A DNA stretch of 20,351 nt, taken from assembly GCF_021648855.1 (NCBI RefSeq), contig NZ_JAKJHX010000067.1, forward strand, positions 1,592 to 21,942, in the 5' to 3' direction. Of the stretch, positions 1 through 7,079 are shown piece after piece. The stretch comes from Tychonema litorale BBK16 (lineage in GTDB: Bacteria > Cyanobacteriota > Cyanobacteriia > Cyanobacteriales > Microcoleaceae). The notes below the pieces were generated by a model that was not told the origin of the DNA, did no database searches, and saw nothing but the letters and a program-made list of their open reading frames with translations. The position numbers and the translations under genes were made by a program. Every line of letters begins with the position of its first letter. The stretch's first letter is position 1.

Positions 1-181
1 TTTAGATTTTGGATTTTGGATTGAAAAGCTACTCCCTTACCACTTAAAGAATATGGAATTATTGAACCGCGAAGACGCGAAGGACACGAAAGAAGAAAAG
101 AAATAGAAATGAATAATTTCGATGAAGAGTGGATTTGACATCGTTGATAATTGCGCGGCCCTAAAAAGAAGGATTATTTAT

Positions 182-211
182 TTGACAGGGATGTGGTTTG
201 TGTGGTATATT
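182..211 (+). promoter_or_regulatory. sigma70-like promoter candidate facing a palindrome
   Basis: An exact TTGACA at 182-187 and a TATATT at 206-211 are separated by 18 bp, matching the general -35/-10 layout of housekeeping sigma promoters. Initiation would be expected near 217-219, which falls inside the left arm of the perfect palindrome at 216-265. Transcription would run towards the 3' end of recG on the opposite strand. No plus-strand gene follows, so any product would be a hairpin or antisense RNA. The assignment is from sequence only. Confidence 0.35.
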
Positions 212-215
212 TTAG

Positions 216-265
216 ATAATGGGAGTGGTGACAAAAATAATTATTTTTGTCACCACTCCCATTAT
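216..265. repeat. perfect 50-bp palindrome
   Basis: The 25 bases at 216-240 are followed directly by their exact reverse complement at 241-265, with no spacer. Each arm contains GGGAGTGGTGAC and an A/T-rich centre. There is no U-run after either arm, so a standard terminator is not indicated, although a stem here could mark the 3' end of recG mRNA. It may also be a palindromic repeat unit or a miniature element. It lies 100 bp beyond the recG stop codon. Confidence 0.85.
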
Positions 266-365
266 TAGATTATAGGTCGTCAGACGGGGAAAGTCAAGCA
301 TTTAACCCTGAAAAAAAAGGCGATTTTTTTTTATTTGCATCAAAAAATATTTTTATTGTTTCCAG

Positions 366-2876
366 CTAAGTCAAAATCGACCCACTCATCATTCGCTGAT
401 ATCTGCGTTCCAATTCATCACGCACCACCGGCCAATTGTTCAAACTTTCATCATCTTCAATTACCATTTGAGCAGCTTGCCGCGCCAACTCCAAAACCTC
501 CTGATCCTCCACCAAACTCGCCAAGGCAAAATCTGGCAAACCCGATTGACGAGTTCCCAAAACTTGACCAGGCCCGCGCAATCTCATATCCATTTCCGCA
601 ATGAAAAAACCATCTTGAGACTGTTCTAAAACCTTCATTCTCTGCATCGCCTCCGTCGCCTTAGAACCGGGCATTAACAAACAATAGGAACGGCTAGTAC
701 CCCGACCAACTCGACCACGCAATTGGTGCAATTGTGACAGTCCAAAACGCTCGGAATTTTCGATTAACATTACTGTAGCATTGGGGACATCGACACCAAC
801 TTCTACCACAGTAGTAGATACTAAAATATCAGTTTCTTTGTCTCTAAACTTAGTAATTGCCGCATCCTTATCAGCACTACTCATCCTACCGTGGAGCAAG
901 CCAACCCTAAACTCAGGAAATATACTTACTTGAAGTTTTTCTTTTTCTTCAATAGCCGATCGCACATCCAGCTTTTCCGACTCCTCAACTAATGGTAAGA
1001 CAACATAAACTTGACGTCCGCCCGCCACTTCCCGCCGAATCAGATCGTAAGCTTGACTGCGTTCCTTTGAAGATAATACAGTAGTTTGGATTGCCTGCCT
1101 TCCCGGTGGCAACTCATCAATTTGACTCACATCCAAATCGCCGTGTAGCGTCAAGGCCAATGTCCGAGGAATCGGAGTTGCAGTCATCGTCAAAACATGG
1201 GGAGATTCACCTTTTTGCTGCAACTTCGCCCGTTGTTGTACACCAAATCGGTGCTGTTCGTCAATCACTGCTAAGCCTAATTTATGAAAATTTACAGTAT
1301 CTTGAATTAGGGCGTGAGTTCCGACTAAAACAGGTAATTCTCCGGTTTCTAGCTGACTATGAATTTCTCGGCGTTTCGCAATTTTGGTGGAACCAGTTAA
1401 CAATTCCACAGACAAGTGCATCAAGTTAAACCAGCCTACCAATTTGCGGTAATGCTGTTCTGCCAAAACTTCCGTCGGTGCCATTAAAGCTGCTTGATAG
1501 CCGGATTGAATTGCGGCTAACATTGCTACCACCGCTACTACTGTTTTCCCAGCGCCCACATCGCCTTGGACTAATCTGTTCATCGGTGAAGGCGAGGCTA
1601 AATCGTTGAGAATATCGTTAATTACTCTTTGTTGTGCGTTGGTTAATGCGAAGGGTAATATTTGGTAAAAATGTTCAATTAATTCACCGCTAGGCAGGAT
1701 AATGGCGCTAGCTTGAGCTTTTCTTTGGGTTTGACGACGGTTTAAGAGTCCTAGTTGTAGATAGAAAAATTCGTCAAATACTAAGCGACGACGGGCGGCT
1801 GCTAAACAATCGCGATCGAGCGGAAAGTGAATATTCGTTACAGCATCGGCTAAACCCATTAAACCATAGCGATCGCGCACATCAGCAGGCAACGATTCTG
1901 ATAACTGTTTCGCGGCCGGCATCACAGCCAAAATTCCCCGTCTCACCACGCCTGCATCCACCCCATCCGTCAGCGGATAAACGGGTATGAGTCGGCCGAC
2001 TTTCATAGATTCGATCGCACTTCCTGAGTCATCTAACACTTCTAATTCAGGATTTTCTAAAGTAATTCCATATTTTCCCAGCTTCACTAATCCCGAAGCA
2101 GCGAGCACCGCACCCGTACAATACTCGCGTTTTTTGTGTTCTTGCCAACCGCGATTACTGTAGCGTGGGCCGGCAAAAAAGCGACTTAGTTTAAGTTCAC
2201 CACTACGGTCTTTTAAAATTAATTCTAATATCGTTAGTTTCTTATTCTTCGGACTAGAAAAGCAATTGCAGCGTTTAACTTCTGCAATCAAAGTTACAGT
2301 TTCTCCAGCTACTAAGTCGCGAATTTGTACTTGTTTGGCATAGTCAATATGATTGCGTGGATAGTAGTAAAGTAAGTCATATACGGTATCCAAACCCAAT
2401 TTTGCCAAACGGTTGCCGTTTGCAGGGCCAATTCCCGTGACGCGAGTCAATTCTTGTGTGAGAGTCAGACTCACAGGTACTGATGTTGAAGTCAGGGGTG
2501 CGGTTCGAGTGGAAATTGGTGGATTTTGTGTTTCCTGTCTTTCCTGTCTTTCCTGTCTTTCTGATGTTTCTGATTCCCTTTGTTGGCTGCTTTGTTCTTC
2601 CCAAACTCGCTGCGTTTGCGTCAAAAAACTGCTGGTGATTGCGAGTAAATGCTGACGTTGTTCGATATCCTTCTCAGGGTAGATGTCAAATTCGGCTGCT
2701 AGTTGGCGAGTGCGATCGCGCAAATTGGCAGTCACGACACCAGCGAGTTGTCTCAAGCTGACACTGAGAAACTCGCTGAAACGGTATTGACTGCCTTGTA
2801 AGTCGTTAAATCCGCGATCGGCTTCTACTGAAAGAGCTTTCTGCCATCGCTGCCATTCTGGTTGGTTATTAGTCAT
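366..2876 (-). CDS. recG: ATP-dependent DNA helicase RecG
   Basis: RecG is a superfamily 2 helicase that remodels stalled forks and Holliday junctions. Visible motifs are: Walker A GDVGAGKT (about residues 438-445), the DEQH box (about 539-542), TATPIPRT, GLLHGRM, and the C-terminal ENSERFGLSQLHQLRGRVGRG region with QLRGRVGRG typical of motif VI. The segment near residues 175-290 (TVYDLLYYYPRNHIDY, LKLSRFF) matches the wedge/OB-fold domain. At 836 residues it is longer than E. coli RecG because of an N-terminal extension, as is usual in cyanobacteria. That extension includes a low-complexity RQERQERQE run encoded by a 9-bp tandem repeat near 2531-2558. The start is the first ATG, lying inside a heptamer repeat with no Shine-Dalgarno, but the following residues look family-like. 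It is last of the rpsB-tsf-unknown-recG cluster. Confidence 0.96.
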   Translation of the reverse strand: MTNNQPEWQRWQKALSVEADRGFNDLQGSQYRFSEFLSVSLRQLAGVVTANLRDRTRQLAAEFDIYPEKDIEQRQHLLAITSSFLTQTQRVWEEQSSQQRESETSERQERQERQETQNPPISTRTAPLTSTSVPVSLTLTQELTRVTGIGPANGNRLAKLGLDTVYDLLYYYPRNHIDYAKQVQIRDLVAGETVTLIAEVKRCNCFSSPKNKKLTILELILKDRSGELKLSRFFAGPRYSNRGWQEHKKREYCTGAVLAASGLVKLGKYGITLENPELEVLDDSGSAIESMKVGRLIPVYPLTDGVDAGVVRRGILAVMPAAKQLSESLPADVRDRYGLMGLADAVTNIHFPLDRDCLAAARRRLVFDEFFYLQLGLLNRRQTQRKAQASAIILPSGELIEHFYQILPFALTNAQQRVINDILNDLASPSPMNRLVQGDVGAGKTVVAVVAMLAAIQSGYQAALMAPTEVLAEQHYRKLVGWFNLMHLSVELLTGSTKIAKRREIHSQLETGELPVLVGTHALIQDTVNFHKLGLAVIDEQHRFGVQQRAKLQQKGESPHVLTMTATPIPRTLALTLHGDLDVSQIDELPPGRQAIQTTVLSSKERSQAYDLIRREVAGGRQVYVVLPLVEESEKLDVRSAIEEKEKLQVSIFPEFRVGLLHGRMSSADKDAAITKFRDKETDILVSTTVVEVGVDVPNATVMLIENSERFGLSQLHQLRGRVGRGTSRSYCLLMPGSKATEAMQRMKVLEQSQDGFFIAEMDMRLRGPGQVLGTRQSGLPDFALASLVEDQEVLELARQAAQMVIEDDESLNNWPVVRDELERRYQRMMSGSILT

Positions 2877-2924
2877 CAGTCATCAGTCATTAGTCATTAG
2901 TTATTAATCATTAGTCATTAATCA
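2869..2924. repeat. heptanucleotide tandem repeat overlapping recG start
   Basis: Eight consecutive heptamers (TTAGTCA, TCAGTCA twice, TTAGTCA, TTAGTTA, TTAATCA, TTAGTCA, TTAATCA) run without interruption. This is the STRR class of short tandem repeats of filamentous cyanobacteria. The first unit contains the complement of the recG ATG (2874-2876), so the repeat supplies both the start codon and the recG leader. On the minus strand the units read ATGACTG/ATGACTA and so create several overlapping ATG and TGA codons. Confidence 0.9.
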
Positions 2925-2956
2925 TAGCTCAAGAATTCAAGACAACAGTCAACTGC

Positions 2957-3946
2957 CTAATCTTCAAACCAACTCGATCGCCAAGCCGACTCAGCTTGCA
3001 CCACAGCTAACTCGCGCTGCTTTTTCTGATAATCGCGCCCAAGAGCATTTAAGCGGAGAGATAGATTGCGAATTTGCTGACGCCCAGCCGAAGTTGCTGC
3101 ATCGGCAAACTCTATTTCCGACAAACGGAGTTTAATGGCTGTAATCTGAATGGCAGTATTACCCCTTCTTTCTCCCAATTTTCCTGATTTTGAGGAAGTA
3201 CCAGTTTCAATGATGATGTTTAATAAATTAGGAGGCCCTGCAACACTCTCCCCGGAAGATTCAGCTTGATAAGCAGCTTCTAAAACCTGTTCTGGTAATT
3301 GATTGGGTAAGATTCCCGATTGTTGCAGTAAACGGTTTGTGTCGCGAGAAAGCAACTTGATAATATTAAATATTGCCTTTTCAAGATTCCGTTGCCAGCG
3401 CGCGAAAGTTTCCGGTGAATTAGCAATTGGCAACTGGTGATTTGGGGCTGGGAATTGATAGTTAATGATCGAATCTTCTTGTTCTTCTATATCTCTATCG
3501 TCATCTATATTGTCATCTTCTTGTCTGTTTTCATATTCTGCCATTTCATCATCATCTTCTACTTCATCATCATCTTCTATTTCATCATCATCTCCTACTT
3601 CATCGTCATTGTCTATTTCATCATCATCATCATCTACTTCTTCGACTACTTCTTCGGCTACCTCTTCTTGAGTCGCTAGCGTCCGCAATTTTTCTTGAGA
3701 TATCGCAGCCAAAAGACGGACAGAATGCTGCATTTTCTGCCGTTCGTTAAAAGACAATTTGAGAAACGCATCCGGCATCACTTGAGTGCAAAGGTGATAC
3801 GAAGCCAAAATTAATTGTTGTCGCACTGCTTGTCCCAAAGCAGTTAGATAACTTTCGTAGGTGCTGCGAAACTCCAAATCAAAAGCTGTTAAAGATTCTT
3901 CTAGTGCTGCCAAATCCTGCTCTATTCGCTCTCTAGATCCCACCAT
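2957..3946 (-). CDS. acidic protein of unknown function between tsf and recG
   Basis: I do not recognise a characterised family for this 329-residue protein. Residues 1-93 are predicted largely helical. Residues about 94-160 are a very acidic low-complexity stretch of Asp/Glu with repeated DDDE(I/V) units. Residues about 159-178 (NYQFPAPNHQLPIANS) read like a translated intergenic heptamer-type repeat. Residues 180-329 return to ordinary, probably helical sequence ending in a basic-aromatic tail (SAWRSSWFED). There is no signal peptide or membrane segment. The ATG at 3946 is preceded by GGGAG only about 2 bases away, closer than usual. It lies on the same strand between tsf and recG, an arrangement I believe is common in cyanobacteria, but a functional link to translation or recombination is unproven. 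Confidence 0.8.
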   Translation of the reverse strand: MVGSRERIEQDLAALEESLTAFDLEFRSTYESYLTALGQAVRQQLILASYHLCTQVMPDAFLKLSFNERQKMQHSVRLLAAISQEKLRTLATQEEVAEEVVEEVDDDDDEIDNDDEVGDDDEIEDDDEVEDDDEMAEYENRQEDDNIDDDRDIEEQEDSIINYQFPAPNHQLPIANSPETFARWQRNLEKAIFNIIKLLSRDTNRLLQQSGILPNQLPEQVLEAAYQAESSGESVAGPPNLLNIIIETGTSSKSGKLGERRGNTAIQITAIKLRLSEIEFADAATSAGRQQIRNLSLRLNALGRDYQKKQRELAVVQAESAWRSSWFED

Positions 3947-3967
3947 ATCTCCCGGATAAAGTTTAAA

Positions 3968-4035
3968 AAAATTGAGAATTAAAAACTAAAAATGTAAACA
4001 GGGGATCGCATTTTCGGCTTTCAATTCTCAATTTT
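3968..4035. repeat. inverted repeat between tsf and the acidic gene
   Basis: AAAATTGAGAATT at 3968-3980 is the exact reverse complement of AATTCTCAATTTT at 4023-4035, giving 13-bp arms with a 42-base loop. It occupies the whole gap after the tsf stop codon. It could stabilise or process the transcript. A terminator role is not supported because there is no GC-rich stem. Confidence 0.6.
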
Positions 4036-4044
4036 GATTGTTAA

Positions 4045-4704
4045 TTACTGAACACCCATTTGGGCAGCCACTTCATCAGCAAAGTTAGCTTCTACCTTCT
4101 CAATACCTTCGCCCAACACAAAGCGCACGAAGCGACGCACTTGGACATTTTCGCCAATTTGGGCGATGGTTTGTTTGACCAACTCTTCCACCGAGATATT
4201 TTGGTCGCGAATAAAAGGCTGATCCATCAAACACAACTCTTTCAAACGCTTGTCAATGCGTCCTTGAACAATCTTTTCCTTAATATTTTCTGGCTTGTTA
4301 CCCAAGTCATCCTTGCCCATTTCAATTGCCTTTTCTCTTTCGACAATTTCGGCGGGGATGTCTTCAACTTTCACGTATTCAACGTTTGGACAAGCTGCAA
4401 TTTGCATCGCAATATTCCGCACCAAAGTTTGGAAATCTTCGCGGCGGGCAACAAAATCGGTTTCGCAGTTTACTTCGACCAACACGCCGACGCGGCCACC
4501 TGTGTGAATGTAGCTACCGACGATACCTTCTGAGGCAACTCGTCCACCTTTTTTGCCAGCAGAAGCCAGACCTTTTTTCCGCAACCACTCAATTGCTTTT
4601 TCTAGGTCGCCTTCGTTTTCAACGAGGGCTTTTTTGCAGTCCATCATACCAGCGCTGGTTTTGTCGCGCAGTTCTTTAACAAGTTTTGCAGATATGTCCG
4701 CCAT
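4045..4704 (-). CDS. tsf: elongation factor Ts
   Basis: EF-Ts is the cytoplasmic guanine nucleotide exchange factor that releases GDP from EF-Tu. The N-terminal UBA-like segment ([19 protein letters not shown], then MMDCKKAL) and the EF-Tu-contacting TDFVAR motif ([11 protein letters not shown]) are both present. The protein is 219 residues, typical of the short cyanobacterial form with one core domain after the UBA region. I chose the ATG at 4704 rather than the in-frame ATG at 4725, because family members begin at MADISAKL and the extra MIGKLKK is A/T-rich leader. An AAAGAAG purine stretch sits just before the chosen start. It follows rpsB in the usual order, but a repeat-filled gap of about 190 bp separates them. 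Confidence 0.96.
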   Translation of the reverse strand: MADISAKLVKELRDKTSAGMMDCKKALVENEGDLEKAIEWLRKKGLASAGKKGGRVASEGIVGSYIHTGGRVGVLVEVNCETDFVARREDFQTLVRNIAMQIAACPNVEYVKVEDIPAEIVEREKAIEMGKDDLGNKPENIKEKIVQGRIDKRLKELCLMDQPFIRDQNISVEELVKQTIAQIGENVQVRRFVRFVLGEGIEKVEANFADEVAAQMGVQ

Positions 4705-4727
4705 CTTCTTTAATTTCCCAATCAAAA

Positions 4728-4769
4728 TTAGTTATTAGTCATTAATCGTTAGTCATTAGTCATTAATTT
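4728..4769. repeat. heptanucleotide tandem repeat upstream of tsf
   Basis: Six contiguous heptamers (TTAGTTA, TTAGTCA, TTAATCG, TTAGTCA, TTAGTCA, TTAATTT) belong to the same TTAGTCA family as the array at the recG start. The array lies within the tsf leader. Confidence 0.85.
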
Positions 4770-4816
4770 TAATGACCGAGACCAGTGCTAGTTATAATTA
4801 AAAATTAAAGATGTCC

Positions 4817-4864
4817 AATTAAAAATAATTATTTTTAATTTTCAATCTTTAATCTTTAATCTTT
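4817..4864. repeat. A/T palindrome plus AATCTTT triplet in rpsB-tsf gap
   Basis: Bases 4817-4840 form a perfect 24-bp palindrome made only of A and T, with its centre at TAATTA. Three exact AATCTTT heptamers follow at 4844-4864. Together with the heptamer array at 4728-4769 they fill the rpsB-tsf gap. The structure could lower or separate expression of the two genes, but nothing shows that directly. Confidence 0.8.
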
Positions 4865-4897
4865 AGTGACCTAGGTCAGATTCCTAAAGGAATACTA

Positions 4898-5728
4898 CTA
4901 CTCGGCTGCTTCGGTGTCGCCGTCGGTTTCGTCGTCTGGGTCTACATAATTGGGGTCATCCAATTCTTCGATTTCGACATCATATTCGGCACCTTCGTAA
5001 CCACCTTCGTAGTCGTAGTCTTCATCGATATCGCTACCTTCGAGCTGACCGTGACGACCTTCGTAGATAGCATCAGCCAACTTGCCAACTATCAGTTTAA
5101 TCGATCGAATGGCATCGTCGTTGGCCGGAATCGCAATGTCCACCAAATCGGGGTCACAGTTAGTATCGAGTAAAGATACGATCGGAATTCCCAATTTTTG
5201 GCATTCCAACACTGCATTATACTCCCGGCGCTGGTCTACTAGAACCACTCCGTCGGGAATCTTCCGCATGGACTTAATTCCGCCCAGATATTTCTGGAGT
5301 TTGACCATTTCACGACGCAGCACCGAAGCTTCTTTTTTCGGCAACAAATCGAGAGCACCAGTTTCTTCGCGGCGTTCCAGATCCTTGAGGCGTTCGACGC
5401 GGGACTTAATTGTTGTCCAGTTGGTGAGCATTCCACCCAACCAGCGCTGGTTGACGTAGTAAGCACCACAGCGCTGGGCTTCTTGTGCTACAATCCCGGC
5501 AGCTTGGCGCTTTGTACCGACGAACAGAAACTTTTTGCCCTTTTCGGAGGCTACTCTCATGTACTCGTAAGCGTCTTCCATGAGCTGAGCGGTTTGCACG
5601 AGGTCAATGATGTGAACCCCGTTGCGCTCTGTAAAAATGTAGGGAGCCATTTTCGGGTTCCATCGACGGGTTTGGTGTCCGAAGTGAACTCCTGACTCTA
5701 GCATTTGAGCCAAACTGACTACTGGCAT
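4898..5728 (-). CDS. rpsB: 30S ribosomal protein S2
   Basis: S2 is a late-assembling protein of the small ribosomal subunit. The N-terminus [19 protein letters not shown], then [12 protein letters not shown], is the family signature. The interior [18 protein letters not shown] and [12 protein letters not shown] blocks are also diagnostic. The protein has 276 residues; the last 45 or so are an acidic Asp/Glu/Tyr-rich tail, which I recall in other cyanobacterial S2 proteins. A good Shine-Dalgarno AGGAG lies 10 bases before the ATG. As the first gene of the minus-strand cluster, its promoter should lie in 5729-5950, where I could not fix a clear -35/-10 pair. Confidence 0.97.
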   Translation of the reverse strand: MPVVSLAQMLESGVHFGHQTRRWNPKMAPYIFTERNGVHIIDLVQTAQLMEDAYEYMRVASEKGKKFLFVGTKRQAAGIVAQEAQRCGAYYVNQRWLGGMLTNWTTIKSRVERLKDLERREETGALDLLPKKEASVLRREMVKLQKYLGGIKSMRKIPDGVVLVDQRREYNAVLECQKLGIPIVSLLDTNCDPDLVDIAIPANDDAIRSIKLIVGKLADAIYEGRHGQLEGSDIDEDYDYEGGYEGAEYDVEIEELDDPNYVDPDDETDGDTEAAE

Positions 5729-5946
5729 GATTTTTTAACTCCTAATTCGGGTTAATCCTCCACCCGGTCGTATTTCTGAAGGTTTGCGCTTTAGAAACAC
5801 CCGAAAACCCGGATGTGCGAATTTAAACAACTTTTCTAGCTTATCACAGTGTGTGCTAGTTTGTTCGACAATTTTAGAAATTTATTCAGATATCTTTTGA
5901 AATAATTGTCCCGATCGCCAATTTTGCCCTTTGCACTTGTCAATAG

Positions 5947-6075
5947 GAAAAATGCCTATTCAATGCGGATGATTCAGAAGTAGAAGGCTTACAAAGTGCG
6001 ACAATTGCCAAAGAAATAGATCAGAAAAAATGGGAAATGCTGGAGCTTAAGTTGCCCAACATTCCCCATTTTTAA
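5947..6075 (+). pseudogene. possible 3' remnant of a small coding sequence
   Basis: An open frame of 42 codons ends at TAA 6073-6075 and has protein-like composition (for example EVEGLQSATIAKEIDQKKWE, then MLELKLPNIPHF). A stop codon lies directly upstream at 5944-5946 and no reasonable start codon or ribosome-binding site is present. If coding it is the tail of a broken gene. I do not recognise the family. The 3' end overlaps the terminator-like hairpin of the opposite strand, so chance coding appearance is possible. Confidence 0.25.
6026..6073 (-). terminator. terminator-like hairpin after nrtD
   Basis: Reading the minus strand, AAAAATGGGGAATGTTG is followed after a short loop by a near-complement ending CATTTCCCATTTTTT. 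The arms match at 15 of 17 positions and the second arm ends in six Ts. It begins about 20 bp beyond the nrtD stop codon, which is where the nrtABCD transcript should end. Confidence 0.5.
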
Positions 6076-6093
6076 CCCCCATTTCCCAACTGA

Positions 6094-6939
6094 TTAAGCA
6101 TCCTCGTCGTGAGCAAAGCGGTGGAACAAGAAGTCTAGGGCGTAGTTCCGCAAATTGTAGTATTCTGGATCTTCCATCATTTGGACCCGATCGCGCGGAC
6201 GAGGAAACGGAATCTCCAAAACTTCACCAATTGTAGCTGACGGGCCATTGGTCATCATCACTAGGCGATCGGCTAAAAACAGCGCTTCATCAATGTCGTG
6301 AGTAATCATCAACACTGTACAGCGGTGATCGTTCCAGATTTTCAGCAACTCTTCCTGCAATTCTTCCTTGGTAATTGCATCGAGTGCACCAAACGGTTCG
6401 TCTAAAATCAGCACTTTCGGGCGAATTGCCAAGGCGCGGGCGATCGAAACCCGCTGCTTCATCCCCCCAGAAATTTGCGGGGGTCTTTTCTCAGCAGCTT
6501 CAGTCAATCCCACCATCGCCAAATGCTCGTTGACGATGGCATTTTTTTCGACCTTGGACTTATTCGGAAATACAGCATTAACAGCTATATAAACATTTTC
6601 AAACACCGTCCGCCAAGGTAGCAAAGCATAACCCTGAAACACCACCATGCGATCGGGGCCAGGCTGAGTAATTTTCTCCCCGTTCATCGTCACGCTACCT
6701 TGACTGGGATGGCTAAAACCAGACACCATATTTAATAGCGTTGATTTGCCACAACCGGAGTGTCCGATGAGTGTAATAAACTCTCCCTCAGCTACAGTCA
6801 AATTGACGTTTTCTAAAGCTTTGTAACCGTTTGGGTATGATTTGTAAACATTGTCTATCACCAAAAAAGGCTGGCGAAGATCGTTCTCTTTCTTGTTTGA
6901 CTTTTTGGTGTCAGTCTGCTTTTTAGTAGTGTTAATCAT
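6094..6939 (-). CDS. nrtD: nitrate ABC transporter ATP-binding protein NrtD
   Basis: NrtD is one of two non-identical ATPases powering nitrate uptake at the cytoplasmic face of the plasma membrane. The sequence shows Walker A GHSGCGKST (residues 59-67), the ABC signature ISGGM (156-160), Walker B LILDEP (177-182) and the switch His of MITHD (H214). At 281 residues it is a single-domain ATPase, unlike the fused NrtC. The first 22 residues are Lys/Asn-rich and precede the conserved PFLVIDNVYKSY start of the ABC fold, so a slightly later start cannot be excluded. It is the last gene of nrtABCD, 140 bp after nrtC. CmpD of the bicarbonate transporter is a close relative; nitrate is preferred because of nrtA. 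Confidence 0.9.
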   Translation of the reverse strand: MINTTKKQTDTKKSNKKENDLRQPFLVIDNVYKSYPNGYKALENVNLTVAEGEFITLIGHSGCGKSTLLNMVSGFSHPSQGSVTMNGEKITQPGPDRMVVFQGYALLPWRTVFENVYIAVNAVFPNKSKVEKNAIVNEHLAMVGLTEAAEKRPPQISGGMKQRVSIARALAIRPKVLILDEPFGALDAITKEELQEELLKIWNDHRCTVLMITHDIDEALFLADRLVMMTNGPSATIGEVLEIPFPRPRDRVQMMEDPEYYNLRNYALDFLFHRFAHDEDA

Positions 6940-7017
6940 GGGTTTAGAACCTATTAGTGGGTGATTGGCGAAGAAAGTTCGGCAACGGATTCTGTCACAG
7001 ATTTAACGGATATCAGG

Positions 7018-7058
7018 AATAGGGTAATTGCCAACTAACGATTAGCAATTACCCTATT
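7018..7058. repeat. inverted repeat in the nrtC-nrtD gap
   Basis: AATAGGGTAATTGC at 7018-7031 and its exact complement at 7045-7058 form a 14-bp stem with a 13-base loop. A T-rich stretch follows only on the plus strand, so it is not a good terminator for the nrt transcript. It may instead protect or process the mRNA between nrtC and nrtD. Confidence 0.75.
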
Positions 7059-7079
7059 TTTATCTAACTGAAAACAGCT

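Larger units (their letters stand above)
1..365. other. intergenic region downstream of recG
   Basis: No coding sequence is recognisable here. The first 23 bases are tandem heptamer-like units of the GATTTTG/GATTTTA kind. Around 66-105 there is a purine-rich stretch (CGCGAAGACGCGAAGGACACG) of a type common between cyanobacterial genes. A promoter-like pair and a perfect palindrome follow at 182-265 (separate entries). At 311-331 an A8 run, a short spacer and a T8 run could fold weakly, but this is not a convincing terminator. Confidence 0.6.
5729..6093. other. intergenic region between nrtD and rpsB
   Basis: This stretch should contain the rpsB promoter (minus strand, roughly 5750-5900) and the end of the nrt transcript. 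No promoter pair is clear enough to place. An open fragment on the plus strand (5947-6075) and a terminator-like hairpin (6026-6073) are listed separately. No RNA gene is visible. Confidence 0.5.

Noticed and set aside
311..331. A8/T8 stretch as recG terminator
   Set aside because: The stem would be made only of A-T pairs with a 5-base loop; too weak to call.
3437..3679. Ile/Phe-rich and Ser-rich plus-strand open frames
   Set aside because: They are the complement of the Asp/Glu codon repeats of the acidic gene; the composition follows from GAT/GAA repeats and there is no ribosome-binding site.
4045..4725. Longer tsf start at 4725
   Set aside because: The extra seven residues are absent from the family pattern and the conserved N-terminus MADISAKL starts at 4704.
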